Shown here: positions 38,701 through 52,000 of the stretch, in pieces
How positions within the stretch are numbered: the stretch's first letter is position 1
Layout of the letters: every line of letters starts with the position of its first letter
Assembly: GCA_022316685.1 (NCBI GenBank)
Contig: JAKJHU010000038.1
Coordinates: 5,374,884-5,438,883 of the forward strand
DNA: 64,000 nt
Direction: 5' to 3'
Source: Progne subis subis
Taxonomy: Eukaryota; Chordata; Aves; Passeriformes; Hirundinidae
Notes under the pieces: generated by a model
Databases searched by the model: none
What the model saw: only the letters and a program-made list of their open reading frames with translations
Told to the model about the DNA's origin: nothing
Made by a program: the position numbers and the translations under genes

Positions 38701-41119
38701 CAGGCTTTACTGGCCTTTTTTTTCCTTTATTAGGATTTTTTTTCTCATGGTGAAATCCACAATAGCCCATTTCAGTGATTCTTCATCAGATGATAAAGTA
38801 CTAACTGTCTAAAATGGGATAGCTGAAGCACTGGACGATCACTCTTATAGGCTGTGGCAAACCCTGTGTTCCACACCTGTACATTTCTCAGTTTGGAAAT
38901 GAATTGTTTGGTACAATGCTCCTTCTGTGTACTTATGCATATACTTGTTGGGTAAAATGCTGATTTCCACTAACTAGTGGGTATGATACAAAAGATGGTT
39001 TTGCTAATTAGTTCCGCTAATGAGATTGTCATATCACATTTTGGATATTGCTCCTGCTCTTGGATGGGACTGGATTGTATGTTTCTAGTTTTCTAGAACA
39101 AGACAGCATTATAAAGCTCCCAAACAGACTTGGAGCTGCCTGCTGTCCTCAGTGACTCACCCGTGACCTCACTTGTAGGCTGTCAGGGGGGAAATAGAGC
39201 AAGAACTGCAGGTGAGAGCACTCAGTTTGAGAAAGATACAGCTTACTGGTTTGGTAAATTTGCTCAGGAGGGACTGGTTCCACAAAAAGGCTGGGCCTAA
39301 ATGGGACTGAATATTTACTTTCTTGGAGATGTTGAAAAAGCTAAAGAATAGCTACTGATAGCTCCTACCCTTGCCAAGGCTTTCAGGTGGAAATAGCAGC
39401 TAGATAGTTTGCTTAAAAAGGGAAGGTATTCCCTTTTAAAACAGCCTGTAATATGTAGCCAGGGTTTATACCAGAAATTATTTTTATTTTGTTACAATTT
39501 TTTTTTTAGAAATAAGTGTGAGGCAGCTACTAATTAGATGTGTCTGAATGTGCTGCATAGTCATGTGCTATTAGAATGCTTTCTTTTCTTTTTCAAGAAG
39601 GAAGCACTAATGAAAATGAGCAGCTATAGTAGTCCTTGTGTGCCTCATAGTCTCAGGAAGAGTCAGAGCAATGCTGCAGTAATTAATACTGAAGTTTGTC
39701 GAGAACCACAATTCTTGGGATGCCTGCAGATCAGCCCTGCAAGGGTTTCCTGCAGGGAAGGATATTTTGAGCATTTCCCAGTCCCAGCAACAGTTTGTCC
39801 CAATGCTGGAGAGAATGCTTCCTTTGGAACAAGGAAGGCAAAAGCAAATACCTGTTGCATGTCAGCCTCCAAGTGTTCTCCACATTCACTATTTGGCATG
39901 TTTTTTCAACCCAAGGCCAATGGCAGCAGATGCTAATGCTTCTGGCTGTGAACCATGGGGATGAAGAGTCTTAATATAATTTTTACTGGGGCTGGTCTGG
40001 ATGCCAACCCTGGGCAGTGCAGGAGGGGAGGAAGGCAAACTGCTGGGAACACCACATACTGGGGTCTAATACCATCCTGGAGGATCACCAGAGTTTAAGA
40101 AAGAACTCTTTTGTAGTCCTGTTAGGAGCAACACAAACACTTTCAAAAGCAAAATGTAAGTCAGTGAAGCAATTTTGAACCAGGATTTACGGAAGTATAA
40201 CTATTGATCCCAGAGTACCTTATCTGACTCTGTATCAGCCTAACAGAATTAATTTATTATGCTTGTTTTTTGTGGAACATATTTCAAATTTTAGTTGAAG
40301 AATACACTGCCTTTTAATTGCTTGTAGCTTTTAGAATACACCTTCTTTTTATATTTATTTAATGTCTCATTGCCAGTCTATGGACTTCCTTGGGAAAGCT
40401 CACATCACAAAAATCAAAGGAGACATTTAATAACTCTTTTGATATTAGACCTGAATTGTTTTTTGTTCCCTCAATGCAGCAAGGCTTCTTTATTGGCCTG
40501 TCAGCATTCCAAGAACTGCATTTATGTGAAAGATTATGTCATAAAAAATGTATGCAACAGCTCTGTTCTAGGAATGTGAATTCTAAATAACGAAGTGCAA
40601 TAGCTACAGTACCAGAAAGAATTTTGTGAGAGAATGTTTTTTTTGATTTCATGCAAGAAGCTTTCTCAACTGTTCAGAAAAGAGGGCATCGACCAGGTAT
40701 TTTTCTCTATCCTTTTCAGGCAACTGTTCAAGACTAAATGTAAGTGTTAAACATTGCTGGGTTCATGCACTTGAAGAGCCCCCTAGGGTTAGATTCTAAA
40801 GCCCTTTCATGGCCTTTATACTCATAAATAAGGGATTTGCTGCATTTTAAAGCATATCAGATCACAGTGAAAGTTTAAATTAGCATTCACTCCAAGGAGA
40901 ACAGGGTCCTCAACCCGTGTTAGTGTTCACCTCTTGGGCACGGGCAAAGATTGAAATGAGAAGCTTTCCAGACACTCTGGGCATTTCCCTCCTGTTCTCT
41001 GTCCCATTTTGCTCCTTCTGAACTGCTAAGCAGCAAGATAAATGCTGGAGGAAATCTCTGTATTGCTAAAAATGAGTTTTATGTTACTGCAGCTATACCA
41101 CATAGTTGTATTTTATCAA

Positions 41120-41222
41120 TTTGTGTAATAACTCGATGGCAACCAATGACAAAGCTGTTTAAGTGCTCAAATCCAGCTCCCAATTAGCAGCTGTAACAAT
41201 AATCCATCCTAACAGCTATAAG
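41120..41222. promoter_or_regulatory. Possible conserved non-coding element
   Basis: Contains ATGGCAACCAAT (41136-41147), which joins an X-box half-site (ATGGCAAC) to a CCAAT box, then CAATTAGCAGCTG (homeodomain core plus E-box) and AACAATAA (SOX-like). The density of motifs in 80 bases is suggestive, but no alignment was available and such motifs are short. Confidence 0.2.
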
Positions 41223-43149
41223 CAGAGTCAGTAAAGGGATGTACATTTACAGGCTGAGACAGAATGATTATCTCTGAATCTCCTGTTTTGAAAAACATAG
41301 TGAGCTCTTCTCATTCTTGCACTTTTTCTTCCAAGGATCTTACTGGTATACAGTTGGAATAAAGCATGCACTAGGTGTACCTGATAAGAATATTTGGGGC
41401 TGGAATTTTCAGCAGCTGCATGGTGGGGCACAGAGTTTAGAACTTAGACTTGCAAATGTTTTCATCCAAACCAAATTTTCAGACATACAGCTGAAGTGAC
41501 TAATGCAACTGGGAAGATTTGCCAGCCTATGCATTTATGACTGTACAATTCAGATATTGTTTTGGAAATATTTACATTAGTGGATAAGTACAATGAGAGT
41601 AAGAAGATAAAAAAAGCTTGTGCAGTGCTCTGCAATCTGTGCTCCTCTGAGCACAAGCCCACCCAGACTGCAGCAGGGGGGACGCTGTGTGGGCAACCAA
41701 CACAAGGTCGTGCTGCAGAACATCAGCTTAGCTGAGGCTTTCTCTTCTCTTTGGCGGAATGTTCTGAGGTTTGGACATCTCTAATTTATACGGACAGAGA
41801 AAAGAACCTTAATAGATTGAGTCTTGCAGGTACTGATCTTCTTTGTTCCATGATATTTTTGTATCTAAATATTAGCAAAGATTTATGGGCTTTTATAACA
41901 CTTTTTCCTGTGGCTCCCTGTACCTGGAAATTGGCAAAGCCAAGCTCTGATATGAAGCAGATATTCATGTACCTACCAGTGATTGGGACTTTTTTGCATG
42001 GATCTCAGAAAAGTTCAGGCTACTCCTTTATAAAGCACAGTAAATCTGAGGGCTTAGGGCATGACATTCAACCTCCAAAAGTGAAATCTGGTTCTTTTGC
42101 TCCATGATGACAAAGTTAAGGAAATTAACAGAGGAATTAGAAAATTATTCCAAACTGTGTCACTGAAATAGCAATCTCCTTCTCCTGCTTTGAGTTCTGT
42201 TGTTACTTTGCTTTCCTCAGTGATAAGTTTTATATAATCCAACCTGAGTTCTCTGCCGCCATGAGGCAAATATTATAAACAGTTGATTCACTGCTGCAAT
42301 AACAGAAAAATCCTTTTCCTACTTAAGCTGCTGCAGTGCACCTTCTTGGTGCAACGTTTGGGAGAAACCTCAAAGCTGCTTTTTGTCCACAAAGGAGAGG
42401 AATTCCCATTTCTTTGTGCCAACAAAAAGGTGGAAAATGCTTCTGCATGATAGCTTCTCCTTTAAGGTGTAACTGAGAAAAATGATCGCTGTTATTTAGG
42501 AAATTGGGCAATATATAAAACATTGTTGAGAACAGTAATCTGAACGATGGACTACGTCAAAAGAGAAATTGCAACAGCAATAAATGATGAATTAAATAGA
42601 AAGTGCTTGAGGGCTGAGAGTTGGAGGTTAGCCTTGGAATATTAATTAAAACGATAAAAGTAGGTGGCATTCTGAAGAAACAGCTAAGTCTGTTGGAACA
42701 GAATAATTCCCACTACAAAGCTGCTGAAGATCCATGAGTCACAAAGACTACATTTGGCTCCCTGAGTTAAATGCTGAATCACTACTTTGGGAGACAGATC
42801 AGTCCCTGTTTCACCAGGTGCAATTAAAAAACTCAGAAGATGCCTTGTTGTTCTATAATAATGATTTTCTTTCAGCACTTAAAGGAATTGAGATAGGACT
42901 GTGCACAACAGTGAGGGGGGAGGGGCTCATTTTTATAGAGTTATCTTGTTTTTATATTGCAGTAGGGGAAAAAAAAAAAATCAGTGAAATGGTTTTGTTT
43001 TAAGGCAAGTTTTACAGATTATTCATCCAGTATATTAATTCTTTTTCCAGTATATTGAGGAAAATTTAAAAAATAAATTGTACTTTTTTTCATTTTGAAT
43101 TTTTCATTATTTTTACATAGCCCAAAAAACATCAACAGAAAAGACTTTC

Positions 43150-43215
43150 TGATCGTGATTGATGCTAATACATCTCCATAGTAATCAGTCTGTTATAATT
43201 AACAATCTATTCTTT
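43150..43215. promoter_or_regulatory. Possible conserved non-coding element with PBX-HOX site
   Basis: TGATTGAT at 43156-43163 is the consensus PBX-HOX composite site, followed by GCTAAT, GTAATCAG and TTATAATTAACAAT. The run is repeat-free and rich in homeodomain cores. Function is inferred from motif content only. Confidence 0.2.
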
Positions 43216-44639
43216 GCTTTTCTCTTACAATTGCCTTGTGATAAGAAGGACAAAGGAAAAAAAGTGTGGAAAGAAATACAAACAGAATAACTTATTAGTG
43301 GGATGTAGTGTCAGGTGAGGATTTGCATGCATTTTCAGAAATGCAAAAATATTTTGCACGGTGCAGTGAATGTGCAAGGAGGAAAAAACAGTGTTCTCTC
43401 ACTACTGTACGGTTAGGGGGCTAGGCTTCAAACTCTCACTTGGAAAGTTGGTCCTGATATCATTCCATCCCATTACAGGATATTTGCCACTTCCTATGTG
43501 AAAGTGTGTATTCAATGGTCCCTCCTCTGGCACACACCCAAAAACTATCCAGAGCCCTATTCAGGGTTAGCCTAGTGTAAAATGGGTCAATTTAACCGAC
43601 TTTAATTGGATCAGTTTTCAACCATGAGTAACAAATATGGGTCTCTGCTTTTTTCACTTAACTCTAATTGCTACTTTCCATGTACTATATGCCTGCATCG
43701 GATGCTGAAGTACAAAGCTGTTGCTGTAAACCCAGCACCTCATTCTGAAAAGGAAGGCCTAACTGGTTTCTCAGCAGAAAGCATAGAAAAGCACTCAACA
43801 GTGAGTTACTTAGTTCTTAAAAAGATTAATTTCTGCTTATATTGATCTCTATAAAAACAGAATTCTCTCCTCTCAGCTACTTTTTAAAGCCTCTCATTAA
43901 CTTAAACCTACAAAGTCCTTGCTGGTGGAAAAGGAAAATGGCTGAAAGATTGCTGATTATCCACTTTAGGATGACTCATTCAGTATGAGCAACTGTGAAT
44001 CATGAACAAACTATCTACAGGCAGTACCCATAAGACTTAATATCTTCCACTTTACTGGATGTTTCTAATGTTTCACATTCGTGTTGCTTTTTTCCTAAAA
44101 GCCCAAAGGCTCACAATATTGTATTGAAGAATTACCAGTCTAAAAGTTGCACCGAAATATTTATAACCAGTTACCATTGCATGGGTTTTAGCCAATCTTT
44201 TCAGATTCTTGTGAATGTAACTTCAAACACCTTTAAAATTAAAAGGAAAAATGTAAAGGTTTGTCCATGGCCACGTACTGTTTTTACTGTGCTCGTGGGT
44301 CGTTACAAGACTGAAGTTTGTGATGCACTGCCCACCTGCTTCAGCTGGCATAGCCCCTGGATGGGCAGTGATAGGCAGTAGCAGGATGTTCCACTGGATG
44401 GTGAAGGGACAGCAGAGGGTGGGAGAGTAGCTCAGTAGGATTTACAGGTATTGCCAAGAAGACAGAAATGGTGAGATTTTAAAACATTTGAGTTCATACC
44501 AACTCCAGCATGCAGCATCCAGTAACAGGTGACAATCAGAACAGCAAACACATATACTTGATTTCTACTGCTATGCCAATCTCTTTGTTCCATCATGATG
44601 TATTTTGACATCCAAGAAATCTAATCCCACAGTTTCCTA

Positions 44640-45310
44640 GCCCATCTGGTACTACCTGTATCATTCCAGGTTCTTTTGCCTCACCTCTCTCCTTCCTTTC
44701 AGGTTTCTTCGTTCTTATTTTTGGTCCGGTTTCTTCTGTCTCTTCCTTCGCATCTTTCTTTACTCTGCCTCACCATCTCCCTTTCAGGTCTCATTTTCAG
44801 CCTTCATCTGGCATTGAGCCTAGCTCACTAGAAGTCTCAGTCTACTTGTCCAGTCACTCTTATCTCAGTATTCTGACTGGATCTATAGGCTGAATGGCCT
44901 ATAATCCAGGCTGTTACCAAACACGTCTGCGCTGTTGTATTGCTTTCCTGGTTTCAGCTTACTGAAGTGATCTCTCTACCTTGAGATCATTCTTTCCCAG
45001 TCAACCAATTCCCAGGCCTCCTCTATTCTTCATAAAAATTTTTGACCCTAACACAACCAGTCTTTCTATTTCCATTTAACCACCCAGTCTCAGTATCACC
45101 AGATTCTTTCCTCCAGGTTTTCTTCCCTCTTTACCTCCATATGCTCTCTGGTATTCTGCCAGCATTTGTATCCTGCAGCTCCTTGTGCATGTTCTGAGTG
45201 CCAACAGGACAGTCTTGGAGAAGCTCACCTTGCAAAAATACTATTCCTCAAGGATCCCTCTCCTACTCTATACTCAGCTCAATTCATACAATTCTCAGCC
45301 CATCCTCTGC
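44640..45310. other. Strand-asymmetric pyrimidine-rich block
   Basis: For about 670 bases the + strand is strongly enriched in C and T (many CTTTC, CCTCC and TCTTC units) without being a simple repeat. The - strand is correspondingly purine-rich. No open frame or known repeat accounts for it. It leads directly into the CpG cluster at 45461-45573. It may be an old decayed repeat or the body of a minus-strand transcript. Confidence 0.5.
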
Positions 45311-45460
45311 AATCACAGTAGTCGCCTCAAATGAACAGGACAACCAGGAGCAGGCTCTGTGTATTCCCTGAGTGACTTCTCAGGCAGTCCTGGAGCATGT
45401 GGATGTGTTTGCCATGCAGGTGTGATTGCTCTGGTACTTGTGCTCTGCCCAGGGAGCACA

Positions 45461-45573
45461 CGGGGGGTGTCAGGAATGCTCGATTGCTCCTGCGGGAGCG
45501 GCCGCACAGAGCCCCCGGACCCACGGGAGCTGGCGACACGCAGGTGACCATCGCACTTCTCAAACTTCGTGCG
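45461..45573. promoter_or_regulatory. Small CpG island, possible minus-strand promoter/first exon
   Basis: About twelve CpGs occur in 113 bases, including the NotI-type octamer GCGGCCGC at 45498-45505, in otherwise CpG-poor DNA. Reading on the - strand, a good splice donor (AAG|GTGAGC; the intron would start at 45228) lies some 230-350 bases downstream. A short first exon of a non-coding transcript would fit. No TATA box is evident. The transcript is hypothetical. Confidence 0.3.
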
Positions 45574-48500
45574 GTGTTAGCTAATTAACTTCTTCATCCT
45601 AGGGAAACTTTAATTATGTTGAGAAATAAAAGCTGAGGTTTCTTTTTATGTACCTGTTTATTTAATTAATGAAATTATTCATTTGAAATGTTCTCATCTG
45701 TGGTTACATAGTAAACGCTTTTATTAGTGGAAGTGTGTTCAGAGCATGAGAGGCAAGAGAGAACACAGAGAAGACTATTAGGAAAAATAACTTCCTATGG
45801 CCAGAGATGTTTTACTCTACTTTTGAAGAAAATTATTTTCCCTTCATAAATTGGTATGGCTTCCTGTATTTTGTGTTCTGAGCTCCCTGAACATCTTATG
45901 TTTCCAGTGGTCCTTTATGTAAGGATCCCTAGATTAATCCTAAATGCTGCTTGTGTATAGCCAAACACTACACGAGAACTAAACACCTTATTTCTGATAG
46001 TGTCCTTTTAATGAGTTGCAGGTGCCACAAACTTCATGTTCCCTTTAATGCTTTATTGCTTACTAGATGCAGTAAAACAGTTGGCACACTGTAAATTATC
46101 AAGTGGTAATTATATTCATGGCCTCAATACAAGAAGAAAATCCACTGTTAAGAACATATTTCTTCCAAAATGTGGTAATGAGATGTGTTGCACCTCCTAA
46201 GAAGAGCTTGCAGGGTGACTCTCTATTTAGAATACTGCAATCACAGTTCTATTTTCGGCCAGCATCTCCTTGGTCAGAACGGGAAGTGACTCTGTACTCT
46301 CAAACATGCATTTCTCATTCACTATACCATTTAATTTTTACTCATCCACTGATAGAAGGTAGTTCTGTGGTTAAAACTGGAAAGATGTGATATTTATTTA
46401 CAAGAGAGGTATCAATGTGAATTTTTTATATGATCTGCTTTTTAAAAGTTGAGCTGTGAGCTACAATAACTTGATGGCTTAGCCAGACTACTCTAGTAGT
46501 TTTCCACTGTTCCAAATATCTCCTGTATGTATGACTCCATGACAGCCACATCTCAAATGGTAATAGTGTCTCTGAATAGCATAGGATGCTTCCTATCTCT
46601 AATAAGCTGCTTTAATATACCAGTCATATAATGATGCTCATCAGTACAAATTGCCACTGCAAGGTCAATGAATGTTAATATGTTGCCTGCAACAGAACCT
46701 TGAAGAATAATATAATCCCCTCCTCCTCTCTAACTAAAATAATTCCAGGCTAAGTACTGTTCTACAGCAAAATAAATTAAGGAACACTGGAGTGTGTGGC
46801 TATGCTGATGGTGATTTTGTAAGAAAAACAATCTCATCTCAGAATTCTCCTCAAGTGTTATAATAATTATTAGTTTTTAATGGTTGGTATTAATCTGTGA
46901 AAATTCTGTGGTAACTGTAAACAACTAGGATAATTAGGGACCAATATTCACAGAAGATTTAATTTAAATAATTTCAGTTTTAATATTCGGAATCTTTCTC
47001 CAGGCTGCAAAACTCCACCCAAGAAAACAGGTTCATGGAGTATATGTAATAGTCACACCATGAGAGAGCTGCAATAAATTCTGGTCCTATCATTAAAGAA
47101 ATTGGGGTTTTAATAAAATTTATCTATATTTTTTGAAGCTACTGTATTTTATACCATTAAAAAAAAAATCTGATTTCTTGTTACTTCTTAGGTATTTTTC
47201 TTGCTTTTCGGAAAAATACTGATGTACACTGAAAATGAAAGTTTGTTCATTCATATGCAGGCCCTAAATCACAAAAAATTTAAAGCTGTATTTGGTGGAC
47301 CTCTATTTAGGAGAGTATGTGAAAAATAATAATAATTTCTTAACAGGAGCCTCAAGGATATTAATTTTAGTGTATGAATCTTTAATTCAACATTGTCTCC
47401 AAAAGTGCTTCAGCAAAGAAAAAAGGTTCTCTGAATATTCTGTCCTGTTTTCTTTCACAGCTAATGTAGCCACCTGTCATATTTGTAGCAGATAATTGAT
47501 TTCAGAGCATACAATTAGTCTAGCTCAGAATAGTCTTTGCAGCATACTACCTTCTTATTATTTCTTTATCATGCTTCCCAGCCCATTGACTCATTACTTC
47601 TGTTACTACATTTACATTTTACTCTTGGGTGAATCCACAAAATAGTAAAATGATAAGATAACAGACTGACACTGCTCATTATGTATTGTAATAACCATAA
47701 TAAGAGGGATAATCACATCACGCTTATATCTCATGCATACTTCATTGCCTTAAACTCTGGCCTGTACTCATTGATGATTCACGGGTTTTTCCTTAGTGCT
47801 TGCTAGAAGAACTTAATGTTAAAGAAAACATACATTAAAGAGTAATGGACAATTTATTTGAAAATGTAAGGGTAAAATCATGATAAATATCTATTTGAAA
47901 AACACTTCTAAAATAATGTCTTTCTTTAAAATTATATTTCATCATTAAGATGATAGACAAATTAATAAAAATCTGGTTTGCTTCACAGCATATATTACAG
48001 ATACAAAGGGGCTCTCATGAGAACAAAAAATGCATAAACCATGGTGTACTGCTTTTTCCTCAATACATAATTCATACATGCAAATGTTCTGCAGATATTT
48101 CACTATAAATATAATTAATTGCTGCAGATTCACAGATGAGGCTGTGTGACTGTGCATGCACACAGTGCCAGCCACACTCATTTATGCTGATTTCAGGCTA
48201 GAGACTCCTGTGACAGGCATAATAGGTAAAGTGGGGGGAAAAAGATCAGCATTTAGAGATACATAGCATCATGCAATACCATGTAGACAATTCCTTTCAG
48301 AAATGACAGCATTTCCACCAAGAATCTGATGAAAGTGGTCTGAGGTAAAAAAGGAGAGCTCTCTCATATTAATAAATATATGCACAAAGTAACGTTGCAT
48401 AACATTAGCATACTGCAGTTTGGTTGAATTTATTCCATTGTCACTCAGCAATTATCTCTTTACGCTGTTGCTGATTCTAACCATTGGGAAAACTGAAAAT

Positions 48501-48965
48501 GGTTGTGGGAAGTTTTAATGATGATGATATTTTTAATAGCTTTGCAAGGTAGAAGTTCTGTTGCTTTTCTTATGGAAGCTTTCGTTATCAAAATGTACAG
48601 AAATTTTAACCATAGTCTTGAAAAACAGGGAATTCAGGTTGAGAAACATAAACATAAGGGCCATTTTGAAAATTCCAAGTAGGGAGGAGCTATCTGGTTT
48701 TGGAGGAGAGAAGCAGACACAGGAGAGAATCGAATAGGCCTCTCCTTTTCTATAGTATGTGGTTTCATCACTGATAGCACAAAACAGCTGTTGCCACAAA
48801 GAAAAATAAATTATGTAGTAAATATTTTAGTGTTATTTCAAAATCTTAGTATCAACATTGTAAATATTTAATCATATTTTTGCTAAAAAGTCAGTAAGAC
48901 CAGGCACTGAGCAAGGGATTTTTCATTTCTAGCTAGATTCTCAAATTCCTATCTAATACTGTGTC

Positions 48966-49020
48966 AGGAAAACAAAACAAAACAAACCAAACCCACAAAA
49001 CAAAACAACAAACAAAATAA
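48966..49020. repeat. CAAAA-type simple repeat
   Basis: Degenerate units of CAAAA, CAAAC and CAAA extend over about 55 bases. It is low-complexity sequence only. Confidence 0.8.
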
Positions 49021-52000
49021 AAGAGAAAACTAATGATTTATTAGTGATTTATTAGTGATTAATTTCCTATGGCATAATCAGGTGTAAAGGATATACTCTG
49101 GAATTTCTTTACAATTACATAATCAATTTGCCTATCTGATCAAACTCTGAACAAGCTGTTGAGTTCACAGTCCTTAAAATCAAAATAAACACCTTGATTT
49201 TTAAAAATCTGACCACCAAAGGCTTCCAATGCCTCCAGAATGAAATCAGTTCACCCCTTCTGAATACTAATGCTTTCTTATAAATATTTAGAGAACATGT
49301 GCTACCACCTGGAATTTCTAACAAAACTCCAAATTGATGTCAGAGTCTAAAGACTGATGCCCTAATAGATTCCTAGAATACAACTTTTGGAATTTTTATG
49401 ATTTCTGTGCTCTGCCTTGTCCATTTATGTGATATAAAGTTTACAAAAATTCTCAAATTTATCTCTTCACTTGTATTCTATAGTGTATTCAGCCTTGCTT
49501 TCTGTACCTTTTCTAGTTAACTTGATGGCTATATTTAATTTCTTAAAATTATCTTATTTATTCTACTTGGACATAGGTTTGGTGTACCAGCACAAGCTTC
49601 AGTTTCTTCTACTTTGGTATTACCCACTAAATATCCGTTCAGAACATTTTGTCTGCATCTTTAACAGCTTGTGTACAATTTCCCAAAAGAAATGGGACAC
49701 AGATTCCATGCTCTGCTTACCCTGACACTTCTGATATAGTATGTTTGAGAAGAAAACTCCTGGTTTTGTGTAATTTTACTTAAAGCCAAAAAATATTTTT
49801 AACGATTTCCCTATAGATATCATAAATGGTACGAAAATAATCTAAAACAAATCTCAATTTTTGCTGACATATCAATATAAATTTTTTTGTCAGGTTCTCT
49901 TCTTCAACCTGATTCCCTGAAGGGAAAAAATAAAAAACAAACCCAGCACCACAAACCTTTAAAATTTTCTATGAAATAAAATCCTACCCATTATTCTTTA
50001 ACACTCAAAAGCATATTGCAAGTGAAGATGTGTGGGAACATTTTTGTCCAGCAACATCTCTGTTCTTGCTATAAAAAGTTGTTACTATCATCTTTCCCTA
50101 CAAATTGACATCCCACAGGCTTTTTTTGTATATCCTTTGAAAAGCTGCAATACTTGCTCTTCTACCTTCACCAAGACTGCAGTTGTTATCTATTTTTTCA
50201 GCTCTTTAAGTGTCTCAAAAAAACCAAATCTGTCCTATGCATAAGTTAGAATGGCCTTTCTCTTGTGAAAATGCTAGGGTTAGAATGTAATCATAACTCC
50301 ACCCTGCCTTTGATTATCATTTCATTGTCTCTGGTTACTGCAGATCTCATTAAGATGCTAAGAGATCACTCATCCTTTATAAACACCATAACTAAGATGC
50401 TATAGCTAGGAATATTTGCAAAGAGTTGAGGAATGAATGAGAAGAAAGATAGTTCTTTTTAAAAATATATTTTTACTAATTTGGTGTTCATCAATTTGCT
50501 CTATTGCATAGAGTAACTGTAGAGCAACCAACGGAAACGTGGAAAAATTCTCCTCTGGAGGCACAAATGCTTGGAGAACCCACAGCAAACACAAGACCAA
50601 AGGGCAGAATTGCAAAGATTCACTGACCTAAATCCTATTCAGAGAGATGCTAGAACTAACTTGCTCAGCAAGTACTTTTTTTTTCAGTTTGACTTCATCA
50701 ACCTAGCTCGTTCCTGGGTTATGCTGAAGCTGAGCTATTGCACTGAATTAAAATAAACGTGGTAACTAGCAATGGAGGTTCATTGTCATGAGATTGCTCT
50801 GCAGAAGAGCTGTCTTTGAATGTACAGAAAATAAATCATAGTATCACTATTCACCTACGAGAATTCACCATGGTCTCTAGGATAGCTGTGTTCGGTACAG
50901 CTACACTGCTATTGTTTTATAATGTACTTGAGTTGTCATGGACCCATCACAAACTCAAACAACTGAGAGGATCAGCACTGATCCCATCATTCTTGGTGTT
51001 TCGTATCAATGCTGGTGAGCAACATTTTCTCCGAAGACCCTTTACATGCCTTTCTAAGAGCTTGGGTGTCATCCAGAAACAATGTTCTGAAGTTGTTCTT
51101 TGTGTGCATCCCCTAGTAATTTTCAACCATGGTGCTGAAATTGTAGAAGATTACTTGAAATTAGGCAGAAAGGCAGAAATCTCACCCATCAAATTCCAAC
51201 AGGTTTTGTGAAAATCAGATGAATAGAAAGGGAGAAGGAAAGAGACACCAAGCAGTGCCCCCAGGAAGGGAGAGGCTGCACGATGGGCTCCGCAGTGATC
51301 AGTGCTATCAGACTGTCACCAGTCAATCAGCAAAAGTTGCCTGGCCAACAAGCATGTTCTTGACTAGAAACCAGTGGCTGGCTCTGCTGCCTCTGGCTGA
51401 AGCAGCAGATGGAGGCAGAGGAGTGCTGTGGAGGTAGTGTCAGGAAATGAGAGTGGCTGGGAACACAGTAGGAGCTGGCTTTGTCACAGGACTTGTGCAG
51501 TTGTAAGGGACATGAAGTTGGGTAGCTGGTGAGGAGAGGTTTCCAATGCACAGACACACAGGTAGTCAAACTTGGGTGGGTTTGCTGTTCATGGAATACT
51601 TTGAATTTTATTTGGATTTTGTTCAAATATATGCAATAATGGAATTGCTATGAAAAACTTCTCTGTTTTGCTCACATTCTTTTTATTTCATCACTCTCAA
51701 ATTCTTCCTCTTTGCAGAAAGACACAGATTTTATCTGTTTTCCATTCTATCTGTATAGATATCTCTGTGTAGAAGTTGATGTGTTCACAGCTTCAATTTT
51801 TCTTACATTAATGAATTTATACTTGGATCTGTCCCATGTATGAAAGCATGTGTGCCTGCTGTCGAGTATGCTGCAGATCCTAGTCTGCTCCAGGGCCTTT
51901 GGGAAGTGCATTGCAAAGGAAACAGTCACTGCACAGTTTCTGAGTGCTGTAAGCTGTTAGTAAGGAAGTAGTGAACCAAGGACAGCTATAACAGGAGAAC

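Larger units (their letters stand above)
34829..44639. other. Unique AT-rich non-coding DNA
   Basis: About 9.8 kb with no supportable gene. Frames of 119 and 132 codons (starting at 35024 and 39538) have no recognisable protein motif or splice context. Noted within it are an 18-G run at 35698-35715, a palindromic homeodomain core CTAATTAG at 39004-39011, and motif-bearing patches near 41120-41222 and 43150-43215. Confidence 0.55.

Noticed and set aside
39538..39936. 132-codon plus-strand frame
   Set aside because: No recognisable domain, no splice or promoter context, and length within chance for this much AT-rich DNA.
50816..51211. 131-codon plus-strand frame with a hydrophobic stretch
   Set aside because: No known family, weak start context and no supporting exon signals.
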